Shown one piece after another: positions 54,067 through 62,583 of a stretch of 64,000 nt of DNA. The stretch is from positions 18,708 to 82,707 of the forward strand of contig NZ_BMNT01000035.1 of the NCBI RefSeq assembly GCF_014646695.1, written 5' to 3'. The stretch's first letter is position 1, and each line of letters starts with the position of its first letter. The stretch is from Sphaerisporangium melleum. Lineage in GTDB: Bacteria > Actinomycetota > Actinomycetes > Streptosporangiales > Streptosporangiaceae. Below the pieces are notes generated by a model. The model saw only the letters and a program-made list of their open reading frames with translations. It was not told the origin of the DNA and searched no databases. Both the position numbers and the translations under genes were made by a program.

Positions 54067-55772
54067 GGGTCGGCGGTGACCGAGCGCAGCAGGGGGCGGC
54101 TCGCGGCGCCTGCGGCGATCACTCCGGCGAACCCCGCGACGACGCAGACCAGCAGGGTCAGCGCCCCCGTCCCGCTCATGGTGAGCCGGGCGAAGGGCAG
54201 CGCACAGCACACCCCTGCGGCGATCGAGCCGCCGCCCATCACCGTCAGCGGGACGAGCGTCTCCAGCAGGCGTGCCCGATCGAGCACCGCCAGATCGGTG
54301 CCGGCCAGGCGCAGCAACGCGTAGGTCTGCCGCCGGTCCAGGATCGACGAGGCCGCCGTGATGCCCGCGCTCACGATCGCCACCAGGAAGGACACCACCA
54401 GGACGATGAGCGTGCCGGTCCTGATGTCGCGCAGCAGCCAGGCCGTCATCGGGTCGTTCTCGATCGACAGAGACGCGCTCGGGGTGAGCAGGCCGATGAA
54501 CCCGGCCACGAAGCCGGTCAGCGCGACCCCGCTCACCGTGCGCCAGGCCGACCTTGGGTCATCGACGAGGCGCCGCCCGGCGAGCAGCGCCGCCGGGCGG
54601 CGCGCGGTCGCGGCGGTGATCCGGCCGATGACACCGACCACCCAGGGACCGGCGAGGTTGACGGCGAGGAACGCCGCGCTCAGCACGGCCACGACGACGG
54701 TCAGGCTCACCCCGGCGCCCAGGAGCGGCGTCGCGGCCAGGCACGCGATCAGCACGAGCACGCGGACGAACCGCATCCCGGGCGGGGTCTGCCGCCTGGC
54801 CACGCCCAGCGGGCCGACCACGACCCGCCGCAGGCCCACCACCGCCGACAGGCCGACCAGCAGCGGGACGGCGAGCAGCACCGCGCCGACCGGGAGCACG
54901 CCCGGCCAGATGTCGGAGGCGAACCAGCCACCCCCGGCGATCCGCACCCCGGTGAGCGGCCAGATGGCGGCCGCGTACAGCAGCAGCCCGCACAGCGCCC
55001 CGGCCAGCGCCGTGACCACGGCCTCCGCGACGGTCATCGCGACGACCTGGCCAGGGGTCGCGCCCACCAGGCGCAGGGACGACAGACGGCGGTCGCGCCG
55101 GGCGACGGTGAGCCGGGCCGCCGCGCCCCCGAAGACCAGCAGCGGCACGACCATCAGGACGCTCGCGACCGCCGCCAGCGCCTGGTAGGCGGTCGCGTCG
55201 GAGGACGGGGCACCGGTGAGATCGGCGACCTTGGAGGCGGACGGGCCGAGCCGGTAGTCCCCCTTCCACTGGGCGGTCATGATCGCCTCGCCGGGGGTGT
55301 GCCCGGCGAGGGCGACCAGCTCTCCGGGGTGGACGAGCGCCTCGTCGCCGATCGTCCCGGCCCGTCTGCCGGGCACGCGTGCGGCGACCGAGGGATCGTC
55401 CGCGGCGAGCTCGGCCAGCGCGGGCGACAACAGCACCTCCCCCGGCGCGGGCAGGCGAGGTACTCCGGGAGGAAGGGCGAGGCCCGGCGCGAGCACGGCG
55501 AGGTGCACCACGGTGAGCGCCCGGTCGCCGACGAAGCCGGTGCGGACGGCCTGCACCGCGCGGGCCTGCCCGGTCTCGGTACCGGTGAGCGGCACGGGGT
55601 TGCGCCAGGCGCCGCGCTCGGCCCGGCCGGCGAAGGCGAAGTTGACCGCGACCGCGAACAGCAGCAGCGCCGTGGACACGGCCACCGCGGCCAGGGTCAG
55701 CGACGAGCCGAGCAGGCCCCGCCGGCCCCCGCCGCGCAGCAGCCGCCAGGTGAGGTCGAACAGGCTCCTCAT
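54048..55772 (-). CDS. FtsX-like ABC permease
   Basis: A 574-residue protein with two FtsX-like halves: about 8-10 helices in all, with extracellular regions after helix 1 and smaller ones later. LTVARRDRRLSSLRLVGATPGQVVAMT near residue 235 (split: LTVARRDRRLSSLRL, VGATPGQVVAMT) is the coupling loop typical of MacB/FtsX-type permeases. Its ATG overlaps the ATPase stop as ATGA. Substrate unknown; peptide or lipid-related in relatives. Confidence 0.88.
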   Translation of the reverse strand: MRSLFDLTWRLLRGGGRRGLLGSSLTLAAVAVSTALLLFAVAVNFAFAGRAERGAWRNPVPLTGTETGQARAVQAVRTGFVGDRALTVVHLAVLAPGLALPPGVPRLPAPGEVLLSPALAELAADDPSVAARVPGRRAGTIGDEALVHPGELVALAGHTPGEAIMTAQWKGDYRLGPSASKVADLTGAPSSDATAYQALAAVASVLMVVPLLVFGGAAARLTVARRDRRLSSLRLVGATPGQVVAMTVAEAVVTALAGALCGLLLYAAAIWPLTGVRIAGGGWFASDIWPGVLPVGAVLLAVPLLVGLSAVVGLRRVVVGPLGVARRQTPPGMRFVRVLVLIACLAATPLLGAGVSLTVVVAVLSAAFLAVNLAGPWVVGVIGRITAATARRPAALLAGRRLVDDPRSAWRTVSGVALTGFVAGFIGLLTPSASLSIENDPMTAWLLRDIRTGTLIVLVVSFLVAIVSAGITAASSILDRRQTYALLRLAGTDLAVLDRARLLETLVPLTVMGGGSIAAGVCCALPFARLTMSGTGALTLLVCVVAGFAGVIAAGAASRPLLRSVTADPAPRPD

Positions 55773-56485
55773 CGCCCCTCCGTCCCCGCCATTGAAGCAG
55801 GCGCGGGGGTGGCATAGGGGAGGACGCGGCCGTCGCGGACCTCGATGACGTGGTCGCACCAGCGGGCCACCTGGGGGTCGTGGGTCACCACGACCAGGGA
55901 CGCGTCGTTGTGCCGGGTCGCCTCGACCAGCAGGCGCATCGTCTCGTGCCCGGTGGCCTGGTCCAGCGCGCCGGTGGGCTCGTCGGCGAACACCACCGCG
56001 GGACGGACGACCAGCGCGCGGGCGATGGCCACCCGCTGGGCCTGCCCGCCGGACAGTTCGCCCGGCCGCCTGCCCTCCATGCCGGCCAGGCCGAGCGGCC
56101 CGAACCACTCCCGGGCCCGCCGGACGGCCTGGCCGCGTGGCAGGCCGCCGAGCATGAGCGGCAGCGCGATGTTCTCGTCCGCCGGCAGTTCGGGCAGGAG
56201 CTGGCCGAACTGGAACACGAAGCCGAAGCGGGTGCGCCGCAGCGCGCTGCGCCTGCGCTCGCCCAGCCGGTCGATGCGCTCTCCCAGCAGGTGGACCTCG
56301 CCGGAGTCCGGCTTCATGATCCCGGCCAGGCAGTGCAGCAGAGTGGACTTTCCCGAGCCGCTCGGCCCCATGATGGCCAGGGCCTCGCCCCGGTGGATCA
56401 CCAGGTCGACGCCGGCGAGGGCGACAGTGGGCCCGAAGCTCTTCCGGAGGCCCGTCCCGGACAGGACGACGGTCTGCGATGACAT
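55769..56485 (-). CDS. ABC ATP-binding protein (LolD/MacB-like)
   Basis: A 238-residue protein. Walker A GPSGSGKST (about 39-47), signature LSGGQAQRVAIARALV, Walker B VVFADEPTGALD and His switch VVTHD. ADEPTGALD marks the MacB/LolD/BceA class that pairs with FtsX-like permeases. Forms one transcription unit with the permease downstream. In this class two-component systems often sit beside the transporter; here only a response regulator does. Confidence 0.93.
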   Translation of the reverse strand: MSSQTVVLSGTGLRKSFGPTVALAGVDLVIHRGEALAIMGPSGSGKSTLLHCLAGIMKPDSGEVHLLGERIDRLGERRRSALRRTRFGFVFQFGQLLPELPADENIALPLMLGGLPRGQAVRRAREWFGPLGLAGMEGRRPGELSGGQAQRVAIARALVVRPAVVFADEPTGALDQATGHETMRLLVEATRHNDASLVVVTHDPQVARWCDHVIEVRDGRVLPYATPAPASMAGTEGR

Positions 56486-56633
56486 GCGAGAAGCGTCCCG
56501 CGCGCCCGGCCTCCGCCGGATCGGCCGGTCGCCGGATCAGCGGCCGGACCGGTCGGCCGAAAGGACGATTCCGCGGGCTCCGAACCGCCGGTGCGGGTCC
56601 GAGGAGTGCCGCATCGCTGGCAGAATCGGGCGG

Positions 56634-57278
56634 GTGAGGGTGCTCGTCGCGGATGACCAGGAACTCGTGCGAACCGGCTTCCAGATGATCCTCGACGCCC
56701 AGCCCGGCATCGAGGTGGTCGCGGCGGTCGCCGACGGCGTCGCCGCCGTCGAGCAGGCCCGGCTGCTGCGGCCCGACGTCTGCCTGCTGGACATCAGGAT
56801 GCCCCGGCTGGACGGGCTGGAGGTCACCCGCATCCTGGCCGGTCCCGGCGTGCCCGACCCGATGCGGGTGGTCATCGTCACCACCTTCGACCTGGACGAG
56901 TACGTGTACGGGGCGCTGCGCGCGGGCGCGTGCGGGTTCCTGCTCAAGGACAGCGGCCCCACCCTGCTGATCGAGGCGGTGCGCGCCGCGGCCAACGGTG
57001 ACGCCCTGGTCTCGCCGTCGATCACCGTGCGGCTGCTGTCGCACCTGGCCGGGCCGATGCCCGCGCCGTCCCGGCCGCTGCGCGAGCCGCTGACCGAGCG
57101 CGAGCTGGACGTCGTACGCCTGGTCGCGCGGGGCCGCACCAACCAGGAGGTCGGCGGGGAGCTGTTCATCTCGCTGTCCACCGTCAAGACGCACATGGCG
57201 AGCATCCAGACCAAGCTCGGCGCGCGTAACCGGGTCGAGGTCGCCGCCTGGGCCTGGGAGACCGGCGTCGTCCGCTGA
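56634..57278 (+). CDS. NarL-type response regulator, apparently orphan
   Basis: A 214-residue protein. Receiver domain (VLVADDQELVRTG, Asp in VCLLDIRMPR, switch Lys in FLLKDSGPT) and LuxR HTH (LTERELDVVRLVARGRTNQE, LSTVKTHMASIQ). No histidine kinase gene follows or precedes it; the next gene is a DUF4328 protein. GTG 56634 has CAGAAT 7 nt upstream and a poor ribosome site, so it may be leaderless. Divergent from the ABC/FtsX operon, its likely target. Confidence 0.92.
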   Translation: MRVLVADDQELVRTGFQMILDAQPGIEVVAAVADGVAAVEQARLLRPDVCLLDIRMPRLDGLEVTRILAGPGVPDPMRVVIVTTFDLDEYVYGALRAGACGFLLKDSGPTLLIEAVRAAANGDALVSPSITVRLLSHLAGPMPAPSRPLREPLTERELDVVRLVARGRTNQEVGGELFISLSTVKTHMASIQTKLGARNRVEVAAWAWETGVVR

Positions 57279-57575
57279 GCCTCGCAGCCCCGGACCCACC
57301 CGGCCCTCACCTCCCGGCCCGCTCTGCACCTCCTGGCCCTGTGTGACCTGAGCCTGCCGCCCCACCCGACCATGCCTTTCTGCCCTGCCTGACCTGGGCC
57401 TTCTGGTGGCGCGGGGCGTGCTCGTGCGGAGCGGGGGGCACATCTGGGGGAGATCCTGGATCTTCTTCGTCGCCGCGCCGATTAGCGGAGAGGTCCGCTG
57501 GATAGGAGTGAGTCAGGCGTCGCGCTATGTCGCAGACGAACCACGACTTTCAGCGCATGCCGGGGGGAGACACAC
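57279..57575. other. Intergenic region, C/T-rich
   Basis: The first 130 bases are rich in CCTG/CCTCC on the plus strand. No gene, RNA or hairpin is convincing. Confidence 0.35.
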
Positions 57576-58253
57576 ATGCGCTATGCCCGATCGGCACTGA
57601 GCAGGTCAGCGGCCGGCGTCTACCTGGCGCTCGCCGCCCAGATCGCCACCTTCGCCTGCCTGGTCGTCTTCGAGGAGGCGCGGGGCAAGCAGCTCGCGCG
57701 GCAGGTGGCCCGGCTCGGCGGTGACCCGGACGCGCCCGGCGCGAAGGCCGTCACCGGCGCGATGTCGTGGTTCGCCGTGCTGGTCCTGCTGGTCGTCGCG
57801 ACCACCGTGGCCGCCGGCTGCTCGTACTTCGCCTGGCTGCGCCGCGCGGGCGCGACCCCTCGCATGATCGCCATCGCGTGGTTCGTGCCGGTGCTCAACC
57901 TGGCCGCGCCCGCGCTGCTCCTGCACGCCCTCCGGCAGGACGCCGGGCTGCGGGAGGGCCGGCGGCGCCCCTGGCTGGTGCTGCTGGCCGTGTGGTGGGC
58001 GTGCTGCCTGGCCATGGTGTTCCTGCTCATCGTGCGGCCGCCGTTCGCGCACGCCCCGCACGGCGGCACCCTGACCGGTCTCGGCCCGGCCGAGCTGGTG
58101 GTGGCGGTGGTCGCCGCGCTGCTGTGCGCGGCGACCGTCAAGGAGGTCACCCAGGCGCGGGTCAGCGCCCGCCCTTCCTCGATCGCCCACTCTCTGAAGC
58201 TGCTGCCCGCCCTGCGCTCCCTTCCCCGGCACACCTATCCGGCCGGGGAATGA
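57576..58253 (+). CDS. DUF4328 membrane protein
   Basis: A 225-residue protein with four predicted helices. WFVPVLNLAAPALLLHALRQ (about residues 107-126) is typical of DUF4328. The family is common in actinobacteria, function unknown. ATG 57576 follows GGGGGAGA with 5-nt spacing. Its last 92 bp overlap, on the opposite strand, the 3' end of dnaE2. Confidence 0.85.
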   Translation: MRYARSALSRSAAGVYLALAAQIATFACLVVFEEARGKQLARQVARLGGDPDAPGAKAVTGAMSWFAVLVLLVVATTVAAGCSYFAWLRRAGATPRMIAIAWFVPVLNLAAPALLLHALRQDAGLREGRRRPWLVLLAVWWACCLAMVFLLIVRPPFAHAPHGGTLTGLGPAELVVAVVAALLCAATVKEVTQARVSARPSSIAHSLKLLPALRSLPRHTYPAGE

Positions 58254-61200
58254 ACCCGATCGGTCCCGAGCTGCCCGGGCTGGCGTGCCAGAGCTTGCGC
58301 GGCGGGGTGGTCACGCCCGGCGCGGGGCCGATGTCGGCGTAGGGGGACAGCCGGTAGCCGTTGCCGTACTCGGTGGGCCGCCCGCCGACGCCCGCCCGAT
58401 CGCCCTCGGCGCGTGCCTTCCGGGCCCCGGCGGCACGCGACCGGCGCCCGCGCCCCGTACCGGCCTGGTCGCCGCGGCCGGGGCCGAGCACGGCGCGTAC
58501 GGCCTCCAGGCCCTCGGTGCGCCACAGGTGGTCCAGCTCGGCGAGGTTCCAGCAGTCGACGGCGCGCAGCGACACCGCACGCGCGCCGACCCGGCGGACG
58601 ACGCCGCGGGCGACCATCATCCAGGAGCCGAACACCGTGGCGGCGCAGCGTTCCTGCACCGACTCGAAGAAGGTCAGGTCGATCGGGCCGGTCGAGTCGT
58701 CGAGCGTGGTGAAGATGACGCGCTGCCCGGAACGGACGGCCGGGGTCTGCGTGGCGACCTTCACCCCCGCGACCAGGATCTCGGCGCCGCCCCGTACGGC
58801 GAGCAGCTCGTCGGACCTGACCACGCCGATCGCGTCGAGCAGGTCGTCGTAGAAGCCGATGACGTGCCGGCTGACGTCCAGCCCGAGGATCTCCAGCTCG
58901 GCCTCCACGGCCTCGGCCTCGGTCATCTCGGGCAGTTCGCCGGGCTCGACGTGCTCGGTGAACGACATCGGGATCTGCACCGCCTGCGGCGGGCCGCCCG
59001 CCCCCGCGCCGGTGGAGGTGCCGGTGGCGCCGGCAGCGCCCCGCGCACCGGTGCGGCGGGCCCGGCGGCGGGAGGAGGTCACGCCGGTGGCGGACGCGCG
59101 TTCCAGCGCGCCGACCTGGGCGATCAGGTCGCGCCTGGTCAGCTCGCCGGGACGCCAGCGCAGGCCGCCGGGGTGCAGTCCGTGCAGCGCGTCGAAGCCG
59201 CCGACCTGCACGATGCGCTCGGCGACCGGGCGGGAGGGCCGGGCGCGTTCCCAGAAGTCGGCCAGCGAGGTGTACGGCTGCCCGGCGACCATGCGCTCGA
59301 CCTCCGCCTCGCTGATGCCCTTGACCGCCGAGAACGGCACCCGCAGGCCGTACCCCTCGGAGAACCCCTCCACGACGTCCCGGTCATCCCCGGTCGCCAA
59401 AGGCTTCACGACCTCCAGCGCTTCCGGCGTTTCCGCCGCCTCCTGTGGCCCCCGGATCTCCAGAGGGTTCCCGGCCTCGCGCGTCTCCATCGATTCCCGG
59501 ACCTTCGTGGCCTCCCGGGGCTCCGCGGGCGGCGGGCGTTCGACCAGCCAGTGGCGGCCGGACCCGTTGACGTCCAGGGGCAGGACGGCGACGCCGCACT
59601 TGCGGGCCTCGTCGAGGATCACCCGCCCGGGGTACATGCCGGGGTCGTGGGTGAGTACCCCGGCCAGGAACGCCGCCGGGTGGTGGCGTTTCAGCCAGGC
59701 CGACTGGTAGGTGGGCAGCGCGAACGCCGCCGCGTGCGCCTTGCAGAACCCGAACGAGCCGAACGCGTCGAGCACCTGCCAGGCGCGGTCGGTGGTCTCG
59801 CGGTCGAACTCGGGGAGCACCGCGGCCTCCCACCAGCCCCGCACCCGCTCGCGGCTCGCGGGGTCGCCGAGCGCGCGGCGGACCCTCTCGGCCTCCGACA
59901 GGCCGCACCCGGTCATGACGTCGACGACCCTCAGCACCTGCTCGTGGAAGACGACGACGCCGTTGGTCTCGCGCAGCGCGGGGCGCAGCCGGGGGTGCGG
60001 GTAGGACGGCTCGCGCCAGCCGTGCCGTGCCTCCAGGTAGGGGGTGACCATGTCGGAGTTGACCGGGCCGGGCCGGAACAGCGAGATGTCGACGATCAGG
60101 TCGTGCATGGTGCGTGGTTCGAGCTTGGCCACCAGCTCGCGCTGGCCGGGCGACTCGATCTGGAAGCAGCCGATGGTGTGGCCGGTGCAGATCATGTCGT
60201 ACGTGGCCGGGTCGTCGCGGGGGACGTCCTGTTCGAGGTCGATGTCCTGGTCGTCCACCCGCTTGATCTCGTCCAGCGCGTACGCCAGCGCCGACTGCAT
60301 GCGCACGCCGAGCACGTCGAGCTTGAGCAGCCCGGCCTCCTCGACATCGTCCTTGTCGAACTGGCTCATCGGGAAGTCGAGCATGCTGCGCTCGACCGGG
60401 GTGAGGTCGCGCAGGCCGGAGTTGCCGACCAGCACGCCGCAGGGGTGCAGGGCGATGTGGCGGGGCAGCCCGTCGAGCCGCTCGGCGAGCCGGAACACGG
60501 TGTCCAGGGAGCGGTCGTCCAGGCCGCTGCCGCGCAGCTCGGGCAGGTCGGACAGCGCGGCGCGGATCTGCCGGGCCCTGATGTGCGGGAACGCTTTGGC
60601 GATGAGGTCGGTCTCGTGCGGCGGCAGCCCCATGGCGGCGCCGACGTCGCGGATGGCGCTGCGCGCGCGGTAGGTCTCCATCATGGAGACGCAGGCCACC
60701 CGGCTCTCGCCGTACCGGTCGAGGATGGCCTGGTAGCAGTCGAGCCGCCGCGCCGACTCGACGTCGATGTCGATGTCGGGCAGCCCTTTGCGGCCTTCGG
60801 ACAGGAAGCGCTCCATGAGCAGGCCGTGGTCGAGCGGGTCGACCTCGCCGATGCGGATCAGGTAGTTGACCAGGCTGCCCGCGCCCGAGCCCCTGATCGC
60901 GCAGCGGACGCCCATGCCGCGGATCAGGTCGGTGATGCCGGAGACGGCGACGAAGTACCCTGACAGCCGTTTACGCTCGATGACGCGCAGCTCGTCCGCC
61001 AGCCGTTCGCGCGCCTGCCCGGATCGTTCCAGCCCTCGGTGGGCCAGGCCGTCCTCGCAGCGGCGGCGCAGCAGGGCGACCGCGTCGCCGTCCACCTCGG
61101 GCAGGTGCAGCCGTTCGGGCTCGGCACGCAGGGCCAGGACGTCCCGCGGGTCGAAGGCGCAGCGCTCGGCGACCCGCCGGGTCTCGGCGAGCAGCCGGGC

Positions 61201-61989
61201 GGCGCGTCCGGAGTCGCCGCCGCAGACGCGCGCGGCCGCCTGGACCATCTCCTTGCCGCTCTTGAGGTAGGCGTGCGAGGCGGAGTGCTCGACGTGGCGG
61301 GGGTGCAGCGGCACGAGCTTGCGCGCGGCGTCGAGCACGTCGCCGACCCGGTAGTCGCCGGGGTCGAGGTGGCGTACGGCGTTGGTCAGCACGGCGGGCA
61401 CGTGCATCGCCTTGGCCAGGGCGAGCATGCGGGCGGCGGTGGCCGACTCGTGGTGGCCGTAGTGGTCGACGACCTCGACCACCAGGTCGGGCACGGCCCG
61501 CCGCCAGGCGGCGAGCAGGACGCGGGCGTGCTGGTCGCGGCGCGCGGCCACCGCCCGGCCGACGTCGGAGCGGGGCCCCAGCATGACCACCAGCCCTTCG
61601 GCGTGCCGGGCGACCAGCTCGCGGGTGACGTGCGGCTCGCCGCGGCGGCCGGCCTGGTGGGCGTCGGTGGTGAGCCGGCACAGGTGGCGCCAGCCGCCGT
61701 TCCGGGCCAGGACGGTGATCCGCTGCTCGGCACTCTCCTCGCCTGCCGGGCCGCGGGAGGGGGCGTGTTCCCCTTCGGTGGCGCTCAGGGCGAAGTCGGC
61801 GCCGACGACGGGCCGGACGCCGGCGTCGGCGCACGCCTGGATGTGCTTGACCGCGCCGTACATGCCGTCGCGGTCGGTCAGCGCGAGGATGTCCATCTCG
61901 TGCCCGGCCGCCCGCGCGACCAGCTCGCCGGGGAACGCCGTGCCGTACCGCAGGGAGTAGGCGGAGGCGACGTGGAGGTGGGTGAACAT
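58162..61989 (-). CDS. dnaE2: Error-prone DNA polymerase III alpha subunit
   Basis: A 1275-residue protein. N-terminal PHP domain (FTHLHVASAYSLRYGTAFPG), C-family polymerase core with catalytic aspartates in LPDIDIDVESARRLD and KLDVLGVRMQSALAYAL, helix-hairpin-helix and OB-fold regions. It belongs to the DnaE2 branch, the SOS-induced lesion-bypass enzyme. Two oddities: an insertion of about 50 Glu/Pro/Thr-rich residues near 59370-59530, and about 35 residues after the usual family end (KLWHASPGSSG) that overlap the convergent gene. ATG overlaps the DUF6504 stop (TGATG). Confidence 0.93.
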   Translation of the reverse strand: MFTHLHVASAYSLRYGTAFPGELVARAAGHEMDILALTDRDGMYGAVKHIQACADAGVRPVVGADFALSATEGEHAPSRGPAGEESAEQRITVLARNGGWRHLCRLTTDAHQAGRRGEPHVTRELVARHAEGLVVMLGPRSDVGRAVAARRDQHARVLLAAWRRAVPDLVVEVVDHYGHHESATAARMLALAKAMHVPAVLTNAVRHLDPGDYRVGDVLDAARKLVPLHPRHVEHSASHAYLKSGKEMVQAAARVCGGDSGRAARLLAETRRVAERCAFDPRDVLALRAEPERLHLPEVDGDAVALLRRRCEDGLAHRGLERSGQARERLADELRVIERKRLSGYFVAVSGITDLIRGMGVRCAIRGSGAGSLVNYLIRIGEVDPLDHGLLMERFLSEGRKGLPDIDIDVESARRLDCYQAILDRYGESRVACVSMMETYRARSAIRDVGAAMGLPPHETDLIAKAFPHIRARQIRAALSDLPELRGSGLDDRSLDTVFRLAERLDGLPRHIALHPCGVLVGNSGLRDLTPVERSMLDFPMSQFDKDDVEEAGLLKLDVLGVRMQSALAYALDEIKRVDDQDIDLEQDVPRDDPATYDMICTGHTIGCFQIESPGQRELVAKLEPRTMHDLIVDISLFRPGPVNSDMVTPYLEARHGWREPSYPHPRLRPALRETNGVVVFHEQVLRVVDVMTGCGLSEAERVRRALGDPASRERVRGWWEAAVLPEFDRETTDRAWQVLDAFGSFGFCKAHAAAFALPTYQSAWLKRHHPAAFLAGVLTHDPGMYPGRVILDEARKCGVAVLPLDVNGSGRHWLVERPPPAEPREATKVRESMETREAGNPLEIRGPQEAAETPEALEVVKPLATGDDRDVVEGFSEGYGLRVPFSAVKGISEAEVERMVAGQPYTSLADFWERARPSRPVAERIVQVGGFDALHGLHPGGLRWRPGELTRRDLIAQVGALERASATGVTSSRRRARRTGARGAAGATGTSTGAGAGGPPQAVQIPMSFTEHVEPGELPEMTEAEAVEAELEILGLDVSRHVIGFYDDLLDAIGVVRSDELLAVRGGAEILVAGVKVATQTPAVRSGQRVIFTTLDDSTGPIDLTFFESVQERCAATVFGSWMMVARGVVRRVGARAVSLRAVDCWNLAELDHLWRTEGLEAVRAVLGPGRGDQAGTGRGRRSRAAGARKARAEGDRAGVGGRPTEYGNGYRLSPYADIGPAPGVTTPPRKLWHASPGSSGPIGFIPRPDRCAGEGSAGRAAASESGRSRKGGR

Positions 61990-62255
61990 CAGTCCCACGC
62001 CCTGAGCATCAGCCAGCCGGCGGCGGCGGTGTCGAAGCGCAGCTCGTAGGTGCCGGTCGCGGGACCGGGACTGGCCTCCACCCGCCAGAACCGGCGCTCG
62101 CCCGGGTCGTTCTCGGAGATCTTCCACCACTCGCGGGAGGTCACCCAGTGGTCGAGGACCCGGTGGACGACGTAGAGACGGTCGCGCCAGACGAAACGGG
62201 CCGGCTCGCCGTCTCGCGTCCACACCTCGATGGGATCCCCGTAGATTCTGCTCAA
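61989..62255 (-). CDS. DUF6504 family protein of the mutasome cassette
   Basis: An 88-residue protein rich in Trp/Arg (IEVWTRDGEPARFVWRDRLY, HWVTSREWWKISENDPGERRFWRVEA, the latter split HWVTSREWWKISEND and PGERRFWRVEA). In actinobacteria DUF6504 genes lie between imuB-like polymerase and dnaE2. Here imuA'/imuB are absent upstream. The TTG start follows GGAGAAGGAG. Its stop shares one base with the dnaE2 start. A LexA box precedes it. Confidence 0.85.
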   Translation of the reverse strand: MSRIYGDPIEVWTRDGEPARFVWRDRLYVVHRVLDHWVTSREWWKISENDPGERRFWRVEASPGPATGTYELRFDTAAAGWLMLRAWD

Positions 62256-62323
62256 GGCGCTCCTTCTCCCAGGGTTTGGTCGATCTTGTGAGCACCCGGG
62301 GGAAGGCGGGCGGTGCTACATCC

Positions 62324-62335
62324 GAACATATGTTC
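62324..62335. promoter_or_regulatory. LexA (SOS) box
   Basis: GAACATATGTTC, a perfect match to GAACNNNNGTTC, 69 bp upstream of the DUF6504-dnaE2 pair. The rest of the 62256-62583 divergent gap includes an AT-richer stretch near 62484-62496 (GTTCATATATGG) that may belong to the transporter promoter. Confidence 0.85.
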
Positions 62336-62583
62336 TCACCGGCCCTCAGGGCAAATCATCCCAGCCCACGCGGGGTCGGGTCCGCCCGGCGCGACCCGCT
62401 CCGGCCGGTCACCGCACCCGCCCTCCGCCGCCGTTCCGGCCGCGCGGAGCACGGCACGCAGGGTGAACGGCGACGTCACCGCTTGTTCATATATGGACAC
62501 CCGAACGCAGTGAAGTAGATGCGCCGTGTTATCCAGGCCCGCTTATCGTCATGGCACAACTCTGACAAAAGTGGGATGCAAGC

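Noticed and set aside
58285-60963. 892-codon plus-strand open frame opposite dnaE2.
   Set aside because: Complementary-frame artefact of a GC-rich gene; DnaE2 motifs on the minus strand are unambiguous.
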